Shown in pieces: positions 6,323 through 14,162 of a stretch of DNA of 21,997 nt. Below the pieces are notes generated by a model that had not been told where the DNA came from, ran no database searches, and was given only the letters and a program-made list of their open reading frames with translations. The stretch's first letter is position 1. Each line of letters starts with the position of its first letter. A program made the position numbers and the translations under genes. This DNA comes from Bacillota bacterium (GTDB lineage: Bacteria; Bacillota; Clostridia; Clostridiales; Clostridiaceae). The stretch is taken from positions 1-21,997 of the forward strand of contig JAUZPI010000071.1 in NCBI GenBank assembly GCA_030706015.1, in the 5' to 3' direction.

Positions 6323-8290
6323 TTATTTATCTCCCATTTCATTCTTATACTCTATTTTGAGTCCTTCTACATGCCTTTTACCCATAAGCTTTTGCTTTTT
6401 TCTATCTTCCTTACTCTTAAATATGATGTCAAAATCATAGTCTTCAGGATATAATTCATCACTATGGATATAAAGAGAAAGTCTTTTCTGGTTTATTTTT
6501 AATTTTTTCTTCATAACCAAAACTCCATATTCACCCTTGGAGTTTTCAGCTTCACAAATTACTCCCGTTCTATTCATAAAACTGATGTAAACACAGTCTC
6601 CAATATTAAACTTAGGCTTTGCTTTTTGCTTTTCAGATATCTTAGTAGCATTTATGGCTTTATTAAATTTCTCAATCTGCAGTTCATGGAGCTGAGTTGC
6701 TTCTTTAGTGTCAAAAGTCTTCTCCTTTAGTTCTTCTTTATACTGAGCATAGTTCTTCTCTTCTTTATAAGTCACTAAATGCGCTCTTTCAATTATTCTT
6801 TTATCCATACCTAATCTTAATGCTATTAAGAAGGCATTACTTTCTCCTGGTTTACCAAGGTTTAAGCTATACAAAGGTTTTAATGTATTAATATCAAATT
6901 CCATGCATCCATTTATGAAGCCCTCATGCTTTTCTGCAAATTCTTTCATTTCACTATAATGAGTGGTGGCTAATATGGAAGCACCTTTTTTGTATAACTC
7001 TTCAAATACAGCTACAGCTATTCCCATACCCTCTCCTGGATCTGTACCTGAGCCAACCTCATCCATAATTACAAGAGTATATTTATCAGCACATTTCAAA
7101 ATATCTATTATATTTTTTATATGAGATGAAAAGGTACTTAAGTTTTGCTCTATACTTTGCCCATCACCAATGTCAGCAAGTATATCTAAAAATATGCCGA
7201 ATTCACTGCCTTCCTGTACTGGCACGTGAAGACCAGATTGGGCCATCATGCTCAAAAGACCTACAGTCTTTAATGCCACGGTTTTTCCTCCAGTATTAGG
7301 TCCTGTAATGACAATTCCTCTATATCCTTCTCCTATACTTAAGTCAAGAGGTACAGCCACTCTTCCTATTAAAGGGTGTTTACCTTTTTTTATATTAATA
7401 TAGTTCCTTGTGTTAAAGCCTACTTCTCTGCCTTCTAAAGCCTTACTATATTTGCCCTTAGCAAATAAAAAATCATAATAGCACATAGTCTCAACATTAA
7501 TACTGAATTCTCTAATGTTTTCCTCCAACATGCTGGTTAGCTGTGCTAATACCTTATATACTTCTCTCTCTTCCTCTACTCTCCAAAGGTTTAATTCATC
7601 CTGAGCCTTCTTCACCTCTGCAGGTTCTATAAATATAGTAGAACCGCTGGCAGATTTATCATGGATGTTTCCATCTACATTCTTTCTATATTCGCTCTTT
7701 ACTGGAATAACATATCTCCCATTCCTCTGACTTACTAAGGCATCTTGGAAATAACTTTTATACTTATCATTTTTGAATAACCCTTCTAGCTTACTCTTTA
7801 TTCTCTCTTCTAAAATGCTAATCTTTTTTCTAATCTTTGAAAGCTCTGAGGTTGCCTTATCATCTACTCTTCCATGACTAATGCATCTTTCTATCTCATC
7901 TCTTAGATTATCTAATTCATAAGTGGATAGAGCATATGAAGCTATAGTAGGTGCTGCCACTGATTTATCCTGCATAAATCTCTTAAGGCGTTTAGTCTCT
8001 CTTAGTAGATTAGCAGTAATATCTAATTCTTCTGGTGATAATACTGCTCCCCTGTCTAACTTATCTTTCACATTCTTAATACCTTTTAAGCTGTGAATTG
8101 GAATGCTTGAACTTATATTCACAACTGCTCTTGCTTCAGTTGTCTCCTTCATATATCTTTCAATTAGATGTATATCTACATAAGGCTCTAATTTATCGAT
8201 TTTTTCCTTAGCTAAATCAGATAGTGCATAACCCTTTAGTATTTCCTTTATTTTGTTGTATTCTAATATTTCAATTGTTTTATTATTCAA
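6323..8290 (-). CDS. MutS2-like ATPase lacking the Smr domain
   Basis: MutS-family P-loop ATPase. Numbered from the TTG start (655 aa), it has the MutS2 N-terminal core and coiled-coil region (about 1-300), Walker A GPNTGGKT (330-337), GDGQSIEQNLSTFSSH (about 375-390), Walker B LVIMDEVGSGTDP (about 406-418), the TTHY motif (about 442-445), then a KOW-like beta segment (KFNIGDCVYISFMNRTG) and a short conserved tail ending HVEGL. Full MutS2 proteins are near 780 aa and end in an Smr nuclease domain, absent here. B. subtilis MutS2 acts on collided ribosomes, so ribosome rescue or splitting without cleavage is a plausible role; DNA recombination control is the alternative. The ATG five codons earlier (8305) lacks an SD and sits in GGAGG, which is 8 nt from this TTG. 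The start NNKTIEILEYNKI also matches family N-termini. Confidence 0.85.
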   Translation of the reverse strand: MNNKTIEILEYNKIKEILKGYALSDLAKEKIDKLEPYVDIHLIERYMKETTEARAVVNISSSIPIHSLKGIKNVKDKLDRGAVLSPEELDITANLLRETKRLKRFMQDKSVAAPTIASYALSTYELDNLRDEIERCISHGRVDDKATSELSKIRKKISILEERIKSKLEGLFKNDKYKSYFQDALVSQRNGRYVIPVKSEYRKNVDGNIHDKSASGSTIFIEPAEVKKAQDELNLWRVEEEREVYKVLAQLTSMLEENIREFSINVETMCYYDFLFAKGKYSKALEGREVGFNTRNYINIKKGKHPLIGRVAVPLDLSIGEGYRGIVITGPNTGGKTVALKTVGLLSMMAQSGLHVPVQEGSEFGIFLDILADIGDGQSIEQNLSTFSSHIKNIIDILKCADKYTLVIMDEVGSGTDPGEGMGIAVAVFEELYKKGASILATTHYSEMKEFAEKHEGFINGCMEFDINTLKPLYSLNLGKPGESNAFLIALRLGMDKRIIERAHLVTYKEEKNYAQYKEELKEKTFDTKEATQLHELQIEKFNKAINATKISEKQKAKPKFNIGDCVYISFMNRTGVICEAENSKGEYGVLVMKKKLKINQKRLSLYIHSDELYPEDYDFDIIFKSKEDRKKQKLMGKRHVEGLKIEYKNEMGDK

Positions 8291-8357
8291 TTCTAATTCC
8301 TCCATTTATATCTTTGATAGTCCATCCGTCTATAACTACAATGCTTACATTTGACAT
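8283..8357 (-). CDS. 24-codon ORF overlapping the mutS2-like start
   Basis: Short ORF (MSNVSIVVIDGWTIKDINGG plus four residues) with a strong SD (AGGGGGG, 8366-8372) eight bases before its ATG. It sits just past the second terminator of the mutS2 leader. Its TAA stop (8285-8283) overlaps the first codons of the mutS2-like gene in another frame, which places the two in a classic translational-coupling arrangement. The peptide resembles nothing I know. It may exist only to load ribosomes onto mutS2. Confidence 0.5.
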   Translation of the reverse strand: MSNVSIVVIDGWTIKDINGGIRIE

Positions 8358-8392
8358 ACTACATTCCCCCCTAAATGATTAATTTAGAGTAC

Positions 8393-8430
8393 AAAAAAAA
8401 GCCGTAAATGAACACAGGTCCACTTACAGC
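8393..8430 (-). terminator. Second leader terminator (attenuator) upstream of mutS2-like gene
   Basis: On the minus strand GCTGTAAGTG pairs with CATTTACGGC (10 bp including G-U pairs, 10-base loop), followed by eight T (8400-8393). It lies between the promoter and the coding region with no upstream gene to terminate, so it must act as a regulated attenuator or as a partial block on mutS2. Confidence 0.75.
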
Positions 8431-8468
8431 CTAAATAATCCTCTAAATCCACGAATCTATTTTAGGGT

Positions 8469-8494
8469 AAAAAAATACCGCGCCAAAGCACGGT
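8469..8494 (-). terminator. First leader terminator (attenuator) upstream of mutS2-like gene
   Basis: On the minus strand ACCGTGC-TTTG-GCGCGGT is a GC-rich 7-bp stem with a 4-base loop, followed by A and seven T (8475-8469). Bases outside it (GGTAA and TTACC) can extend the stem across the T-run. It lies inside the mutS2 5' leader. Confidence 0.7.
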
Positions 8495-8503
8495 GTATCT
8501 TAC

Positions 8504-8631
8504 CTGGTAGCAAAAGGATACTGTTTTTCCGTGTTCTCATCTAAGTATAAGTCCTAAAAATTTCAACAACAAATAAACCTACCAATTGAAGGCTTTTAAA
8601 ACTTTTTAAGACTTACTATTAAATTACTTAG
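8504..8631 (-). promoter_or_regulatory. Structured mutS2 leader RNA (candidate antiterminator region)
   Basis: On the minus strand AAGTCTTAAAAA (8614-8603) pairs over 12 bp with TTTTTAGGACTT (8560-8549). Just outside, CTAAGTA (8631-8625) pairs with TACTTAG (8547-8541). That outer helix contains the stop codon of the 7-codon leader ORF, so a ribosome paused there would open it. Loop bases TTGGTAG (8585-8579) are complementary to CTACCAG (8510-8504) just before the first terminator, giving a possible competing fold. I could not match this to a known riboswitch or T-box. Confidence 0.6.
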
Positions 8632-8651
8632 TTAAGAACAACCTCACTCAT
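8628..8651 (-). CDS. 7-codon leader ORF of the mutS2-like transcript
   Basis: ATG plus six codons, MSEVVLN, then TAA, with an excellent SD (AGGAGA, 8664-8659) seven bases upstream. It lies about 25 nt into the transcript predicted from the promoter at 8684-8712. A strong translation start on so short an ORF, ahead of a long stem and two terminators, is the hallmark of ribosome-sensing leader peptides. No protein function is expected. Confidence 0.6.
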   Translation of the reverse strand: MSEVVLN

Positions 8652-8683
8652 AAAACATTCTCCTTTTCTGTGGATTTAGTTTT

Positions 8684-8712
8684 ATTCTATTACATTTTAA
8701 GGAAGCCTGCAA
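8684..8712 (-). promoter_or_regulatory. Promoter of the mutS2-like transcript
   Basis: On the minus strand TTGCAG (8712-8707), 17-base spacer, TAGAAT (8689-8684), giving a start near 8677 and a 5' leader of about 390 nt before the mutS2-like gene. It lies 15 bases past the stop codon of the upstream MBL-fold gene. Confidence 0.7.
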
Positions 8713-8726
8713 GTAAAATTACTATA

Positions 8727-9545
8727 TTATTCAACAAATCTACCATGCTCAGGCACAGCAATTTCATCAAAATGTCGTACTAATTCCTGCATATCCTTTT
8801 CTAATTCCTCACCGCTCATAACTTTACCATGGCTTGGTATTACTAACGATGGTTTTAATGCTGCAAGACACATAACTGAATTTTTTGCAGCTTTCCAGTC
8901 AGTGGTGAAGTATGCGGGAGGTCCATTTATTTCTTTTCTTTGGGTAATTACAGCCGCAGCAGATTCCTGCTTTACTGTAGTAAATGCATCTCCAACAATA
9001 AGTGTTCTATCACTTTCACGAAACAATGAAATATGTCCCGGTGTATGTCCTGGGGTGTGAATCCACTTCCACCCGCTTAGACCTGGTACAGTTCCATCGG
9101 TAGGCAATTCTTTTACTCTATTACTTATATTAATACTTTCATTAGGAAAGTAAGGTGACATTTCTGCTATCATGCCCCCATCTACAGTTGAATCACCTAC
9201 AGGGTAATCTTTTCTTCCAGTTAGATATGGCATTTCTAATGGATGAGCATAAACAGCAACATCCCATTTATCAGCTAATTGAATTACCGAACCAATATGA
9301 TCAAAGTGACCATGTGTAAGAATAATTGCCTCAGGCGAACATCCTCTCCCAAAACGTTCTTCTGCTATTTTCAATATATCATCGCCCGAACTTTTAAGAC
9401 CTGTATCAATAAGAACCCATTGATTAGCTCCCTTTTCTACTATTGACGCATTCACAACAGTAAACTTCAATAATAATATATCTGAAGTTACTTGCTCAGA
9501 AGAAGTGGTGGCATCTGATATTCCTTCAAGCAAATCTAGTATCAT
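8727..9545 (-). CDS. MBL-fold metallo-hydrolase
   Basis: Metallo-beta-lactamase-fold hydrolase of 272 aa, probably cytoplasmic. The dinuclear zinc site is complete: THGHFDHIG (His78, His80, Asp82, His83), a His in HTPGHTPGH (about 163-171), the bridging Asp in VGDAF (about 188) and the final His in PSHG (about 239). The arrangement resembles the B. subtilis YflN-like and glyoxalase II-like group; the substrate is not predictable. The ATG follows GGAGGTAGG. It is oriented with the mutS2-like gene, but that gene has its own promoter just past this stop. No clear terminator lies between them, so read-through into the mutS2 leader is possible. Confidence 0.88.
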   Translation of the reverse strand: MILDLLEGISDATTSSEQVTSDILLLKFTVVNASIVEKGANQWVLIDTGLKSSGDDILKIAEERFGRGCSPEAIILTHGHFDHIGSVIQLADKWDVAVYAHPLEMPYLTGRKDYPVGDSTVDGGMIAEMSPYFPNESINISNRVKELPTDGTVPGLSGWKWIHTPGHTPGHISLFRESDRTLIVGDAFTTVKQESAAAVITQRKEINGPPAYFTTDWKAAKNSVMCLAALKPSLVIPSHGKVMSGEELEKDMQELVRHFDEIAVPEHGRFVE

Positions 9546-9652
9546 ATCCTACCTCCATACTTGATAAATCTAATATTCGTATCAACAATATTGTGCGTTA
9601 TTTTATGTAGTTGTATTCTGCCATAGTGATTATATTTAATTTAAAAAAATTA

Positions 9653-9689
9653 AGCAGCATTCAATATAATTACAATATTGAATGCTGCT
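9653..9689 (-). terminator. Terminator after the first histidine kinase gene
   Basis: AGCAGCATTCAATAT pairs perfectly over 15 bp with its inverted copy (9675-9689, 7-base loop). It starts just past the kinase stop codon and is followed on the minus strand by TTAATTTTTTT. Confidence 0.85.
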
Positions 9690-9691
9690 CT

Positions 9692-11725
9692 TTATGAATA
9701 TATATCAGAAAATTCTATGTTAACCTTCTCTACATGTACTGCATGAATCTCTGGTTCTTCCATTCTATCTTCTTCTTTTAAATTTGTCGGTAGTAAAATT
9801 TTAAACATGCTTCCTTTTCCGTATTCACTTTCTACTGTTATAGTTCCTCCAAGTATTTCTACAAGAGATTTCACAAGAGATAATCCTATGCCGCTTCCCT
9901 CATGATTTCTAGTAAAAGACTTATCTACCTGTACAAAACGTTCAAATATCATATCAATCTTATCCTTTTCTATACCTATACCTGTATCCTTAACAGATAT
10001 AAGCACATTTTCTTCCTCATCATGCACATCTACTAAAATTGATGCACCAGGCTTTGAAAACTTCACTGCATTAGATAGCAAATTGAGCATTATTCTTTCG
10101 ATTATTTCCGGATCACAAGCTATTGTTTTCTCCTCTACATCCGTATCAAAAATAATATCTATTCCCCTACTCTTTATATAATCTGCTACAGACTGTGTTA
10201 TATCCTCAACTACCATTACTATATCATGATTTTGAAAACGAGGTTTTAAATACCCAGAATCTATTTTAGTTATATCTATTAAATTATTCACAAGCCTTAT
10301 AAGTCTATAACAATTTTGTTTCATAATTTTAAAATAATTATCTGTATCTCTTCCAACAATTTTAATTGTCCCATCAGACTTAAATAAATCAAGGAGTTGT
10401 ATTGTACTAAGTATTATATTTAACGGAGTTCTAAGTTCATGAGAAATATTTGAGAAAAACTCAAGCTGCTGCTTGCTTTCATTTAATACTCTCTCCTTAA
10501 ACTTAAGTTCCTCAGAGTAAATAACCACCTTATCTTGAGCTTTTAAGTAGTGGAATATCATAACAAACAAAAGTGTAAATAAAAAGATAAATATTCCCCA
10601 TTGAGTTAAATAGGTATTTGAATGCTTTGGATTAAAGCTCCAATTTATTATATCGAATACTCCAGAGCAGCATAAAACAGTAAAGCCCGCTGAAAATAAC
10701 TTAGTCTCAATATTCCAACTCTTATATGATCCTGCAATAACAATAATTGCGACAGCCATACTGATGCCAAAAACTACATAAAAGACTGGAAGCGTGCAAA
10801 CTAAGGGAGTTATATTTAATATATCTAAAAGAAAACTTATAACCAATAATACTGCATGAACCTTTGCTATAGTAATCAGAACTAGTTTATGTCTATACTC
10901 CAAAAGACTATTTATTAAAAGAGTAAAAACTATAGGTATAGAATATTGAGATGCAATATCTATATATACCCAAAGCTGCGGTGCATAGAAAAATAACTGC
11001 TTTATCCCATTTTCAGCTATTAGCCATATCCCTACAGATATACAAGATAAACTAAAATACGTAAAAACCTGTCCTTCTTTTCTTTTGATAAGGGATAACA
11101 ATATGGTTATAAATCCTATAAATACGAACATAAAGGCAAATGAAAAAGTAATCATATCCTCCTTTATCATGTTTATAATATTACTACTTTTAGAATTGAT
11201 CTGAAATCTTCTTATCAATCCAGTATTAACCTTGCGCACAGAATGCATCTTTATATAGACGTATTTACCACCGTAATCATCAGGTAATTCTACAAGATGC
11301 CAAGGGCTCCCCGGGGATTTCTTTAAAGCACTCTTGCTAAAATCACCAAACTTATACAATAACTTTCCATCAATAAATATTTCAAAAACTTGATCATATG
11401 TAGTGAAGAATATACTTGGATCTTTATACTTATCCTGAGGGAGTTTTACTCTAACCCAAACATCTTCACTGTTAAAATCATTAATAGGTGGAGTACCAGG
11501 TACCTCAAACCCCTTCCATAAAGAATCATCATTGTTTTTCAGCCAAAGAGGAACACCATCTTTGCCAGTAGGCGAATCTCCTTCTCTATATTGCCATCCT
11601 TCTCTTACGTCTGTTGCCGTCATGTACTTAACCATGTGGGAATTTTTTATGTTGGGTATTATGATATATATTAACACTATTATAGCAGCTAATACAATTA
11701 CTACTGCCCTTTTCATATTATACAT
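9692..11725 (-). CDS. Orphan membrane sensor histidine kinase (paralogue 1)
   Basis: Histidine kinase of 677 aa. Residues 5-24 are a signal or anchor segment, and about 30-190 form an extracellular beta-rich domain (VWVRVKLP, PSIFFTTYDQVFEIFIDGKL, WHLVELPD) like 7TMR-DISM sensor domains. About 193-395 hold seven membrane segments. A short coiled linker follows, then the H-box FFSNISHELRTPLN with phospho-acceptor His429, N-box LLSNAVKF (about 549-556), G1 DTGIGIE (about 580) and G2 GSGIGLSL (610-617). The tail VHVEKVNIEFSDIYS is shared with its neighbour. No receiver domain or response regulator is nearby, so it is an orphan. Clostridial orphan kinases of this sort can phosphorylate Spo0A, and a Spo0A box lies in its promoter. 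SD AAGGAGA precedes the ATG. The external signal is unknown. Confidence 0.92.
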   Translation of the reverse strand: MYNMKRAVVIVLAAIIVLIYIIIPNIKNSHMVKYMTATDVREGWQYREGDSPTGKDGVPLWLKNNDDSLWKGFEVPGTPPINDFNSEDVWVRVKLPQDKYKDPSIFFTTYDQVFEIFIDGKLLYKFGDFSKSALKKSPGSPWHLVELPDDYGGKYVYIKMHSVRKVNTGLIRRFQINSKSSNIINMIKEDMITFSFAFMFVFIGFITILLSLIKRKEGQVFTYFSLSCISVGIWLIAENGIKQLFFYAPQLWVYIDIASQYSIPIVFTLLINSLLEYRHKLVLITIAKVHAVLLVISFLLDILNITPLVCTLPVFYVVFGISMAVAIIVIAGSYKSWNIETKLFSAGFTVLCCSGVFDIINWSFNPKHSNTYLTQWGIFIFLFTLLFVMIFHYLKAQDKVVIYSEELKFKERVLNESKQQLEFFSNISHELRTPLNIILSTIQLLDLFKSDGTIKIVGRDTDNYFKIMKQNCYRLIRLVNNLIDITKIDSGYLKPRFQNHDIVMVVEDITQSVADYIKSRGIDIIFDTDVEEKTIACDPEIIERIMLNLLSNAVKFSKPGASILVDVHDEEENVLISVKDTGIGIEKDKIDMIFERFVQVDKSFTRNHEGSGIGLSLVKSLVEILGGTITVESEYGKGSMFKILLPTNLKEEDRMEEPEIHAVHVEKVNIEFSDIYS

Positions 11726-11826
11726 CTCCTTAATAAATAGGATAAATATTTATTTACTGGTGTGTACCTATGACACGTTTTAACTAAGACATGTTATTAT
11801 CTGTGCAAGGTGAACCAAATATTACC

Positions 11827-11864
11827 TTCGACATAATTATACTAAATTTACATCCTAAATGTAA
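11827..11864 (-). promoter_or_regulatory. Promoter of kinase 1 with Spo0A box
   Basis: On the minus strand TTACAT (11864-11859), 17-base spacer, TATAAT (11841-11836), then after two bases a perfect Spo0A box TGTCGAA (11833-11827). This places the box at about the transcription start, where binding would be expected to block RNA polymerase, as at the abrB promoter. Confidence 0.7.
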
Positions 11865-11879
11865 TATATTTTACAATTT

Positions 11880-13907
11880 TTATGAATATATATCAGAAAA
11901 CTCTATATTTACTTTTTCCACATGTACTGCATCAATTTCTACCGGTTCAGATACCTTATAAGTTTCTTTTGTAAGAATGCTCGGTAATACTACCTTAAAT
12001 ACACTGCCCTTTCCGTATTCACTTTTTACAGTAATGTATCCTCCTAGCATTTCAACAAGAGATTTTACAAGTGATAGTCCTATTCCACTGCCTTCGTGAT
12101 TCCTAGTAAAAGATTTGTCCACTTGTACAAATCGCTCAAATATGTCATTTAGTTTATCTTCCTCTATTCCTATTCCTGTGTCTTTAACAGAAATTACTAC
12201 ACTTTCCTTATCTCCATGAACATCTACAAGAATTGATGCGCCAGGTTTAGAAAACTTTACTGCATTAGATAATAAATTGAGCATTATTCTCTCAATTTTC
12301 TCTGAATCACAGGCAATTACCTGTTCCTCTACATCTGTATCAAATATTATACTAATACCTCTGCTTTTTATATAATCTGCTACTGATTGAGTTATATCTT
12401 CAACTATCATAACTATATCCTGATTCTCAAGCTTTGGTTTTAAGTAACCAGAATCTATCTTAGTTATGTCTATTAAATTATTTACAAGTCTTATAAGCCT
12501 ATAACAATTCTGCTTCATACTCTTAAAATAGTTACTTGTGTCTTTCCCAATAACTTTAATAGAACCATCCTCTTTGTATAGATTTAGGAGTTGAATTGTG
12601 CTCAATATTATGTTTAGTGGTGTTCTAAGTTCATGAGATATATTTGCAAAAAACTCAAGTTGCTGTTTACTTTCAATTAGCACCTTTTCCTTGGACTTTA
12701 ACTCCTCAGAATATACTATAACCTTATCTTGAGCCTTAATATAATGAAGTATTATTACAAAACAAAGGCTAATTAGAAATACTAATACACCCCATTGCGT
12801 TAAGAACAAATCAGAATGCCTAGGATTAAAGTTCCAATTGATAATATCAAAAGTTCCAAAAGAACAAAGTATTGCAAACCCAGCTGAGAAAGTCCTTATT
12901 TCGGTATTCCAATAGGAATACGACTTCGCAATGGTTACTATTACAATGATCATGCTAATAGTAAAAGATATATAATAAACATTTAATGTACATATTGCGG
13001 GAGTAATAGTTAGAGCATCTAGCATTAAGCTAATAATAAGTATATAAAGGTGAACTTTAGCTATGGTCTTTAAAATATGAGAATATCTATTCTCTAACAG
13101 ATTATTTACTAGTAAACTAAAAGTTACTGGTATAGAATACTGAGAAATAATTTTTATATATGTCCAAAACTGAGGAGCATAAAAAAACATCTGCTTAATA
13201 CTGTTTTCAGATATAAGCCACACTCCAGCAGATATACATGATAAGCTGAAATAAATAAAAATTGAACCTTCTCTAACTTTTACAAACGAGATAAATAAAG
13301 CGCTAATACCTACAAATACAAACATAGATGCTAATACAATAGTAATTAAATTTGCTTTTACAATATTAGTTATATGATTGCCTCTTGATCCAACTTCAAA
13401 ACTTCTTACCAATCCAGTATTTGAGAGCAAAACTGCATGCATTCTTATATATACATATTTACCACTATATTTATCGGGGAGATCAATAATATGCCAGAAA
13501 GAACCCGGTGACTTTTTTAAGCTTTCCTTGTCAAAGCTTCCAAAGCTATATATGAGTTTATTATCCATAAAAACTTGGAAAACCTGATTATATGTTAAAA
13601 AATATATACTTGGGTCCTTATAATTACCTTCTGGCAGCTTAACTCTTACCCAAACCTCTCCATTTGCGTCTCTTTCAGGAGGCGTGCCAGGTATACTGAA
13701 GTTTTCCCATGATACATTGTTATTATCAGTAAGCCATACTGGATTTCCTTTTTTGTCTACAGGCGAATCTCCATTACGATACTGCCATCCACCCATTACT
13801 TTTGTAGTGGGCATATAATCAACTAAATGTGAGTCGTTTAAGCTTGGAATTATACAACCTATTAATATCACTAGTGTTATTATAAAACCTGGTACTATCT
13901 TTTTCAT
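11880..13907 (-). CDS. Orphan membrane sensor histidine kinase (paralogue 2)
   Basis: Histidine kinase of 675 aa, clearly a tandem duplicate of its downstream neighbour, with the same domain order: N-terminal anchor (about 4-22), extracellular jelly-roll-like domain (about 25-185), seven membrane segments (about 187-393), H-box FFANISHELRTPLN with His425, N-box LLSNAVKFS, G1 DTGIGIE and G2 GSGIGLSL. The two proteins are most alike in the kinase core and the last 15 residues. They differ more in the membrane segments and extracellular domain, suggesting different signals feeding one partner. No response regulator is adjacent. SD AAAGGAGA precedes the ATG, and the promoter carries a Spo0A box in the same position as that of the paralogue. 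Confidence 0.92.
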   Translation of the reverse strand: MKKIVPGFIITLVILIGCIIPSLNDSHLVDYMPTTKVMGGWQYRNGDSPVDKKGNPVWLTDNNNVSWENFSIPGTPPERDANGEVWVRVKLPEGNYKDPSIYFLTYNQVFQVFMDNKLIYSFGSFDKESLKKSPGSFWHIIDLPDKYSGKYVYIRMHAVLLSNTGLVRSFEVGSRGNHITNIVKANLITIVLASMFVFVGISALFISFVKVREGSIFIYFSLSCISAGVWLISENSIKQMFFYAPQFWTYIKIISQYSIPVTFSLLVNNLLENRYSHILKTIAKVHLYILIISLMLDALTITPAICTLNVYYISFTISMIIVIVTIAKSYSYWNTEIRTFSAGFAILCSFGTFDIINWNFNPRHSDLFLTQWGVLVFLISLCFVIILHYIKAQDKVIVYSEELKSKEKVLIESKQQLEFFANISHELRTPLNIILSTIQLLNLYKEDGSIKVIGKDTSNYFKSMKQNCYRLIRLVNNLIDITKIDSGYLKPKLENQDIVMIVEDITQSVADYIKSRGISIIFDTDVEEQVIACDSEKIERIMLNLLSNAVKFSKPGASILVDVHGDKESVVISVKDTGIGIEEDKLNDIFERFVQVDKSFTRNHEGSGIGLSLVKSLVEMLGGYITVKSEYGKGSVFKVVLPSILTKETYKVSEPVEIDAVHVEKVNIEFSDIYS

Positions 13908-13945
13908 ATATTATCTCCTTTGGCAAATTGCAAATAAACAACATC

Positions 13946-13982
13946 TTCGACATAATTATACCAAAGCTGTACCAAAAAGTAA
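13946..13982 (-). promoter_or_regulatory. Promoter of kinase 2 with Spo0A box
   Basis: On the minus strand TTACTT (13982-13977), 16-base spacer, TATAAT (13960-13955), two bases, then a perfect Spo0A box TGTCGAA (13952-13946). The stretch GTATAATTATGTCGAAG is identical to the same part of the kinase 1 promoter, while the flanking sequence differs. Confidence 0.7.
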
Positions 13983-14162
13983 TTAAACTAGCTTATACTG
14001 TAAAAAAATATTTATATTTAATAACTGATATTATCCTCCTTTGGGCCATAATAAAAGTATATTACTAATATCACAAAAGGCTAAAAGTATGTTAAAATGG
14101 TTAAACATGATAAATGACTTGTCACATTATATCTAAATTCATATCTAGGAGGTAATTTAGAC

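Noticed and set aside
8401..8660. Known riboswitch or T-box in the mutS2 leader
   Set aside because: I looked for the T-box AGGGTGGNACCGCG element, the c-di-GMP, TPP, SAM, purine, M-box and ykkC core motifs on the minus strand. Only an isolated ACCGCG-like string on the opposite strand is seen, so a leader-peptide attenuator fits better.
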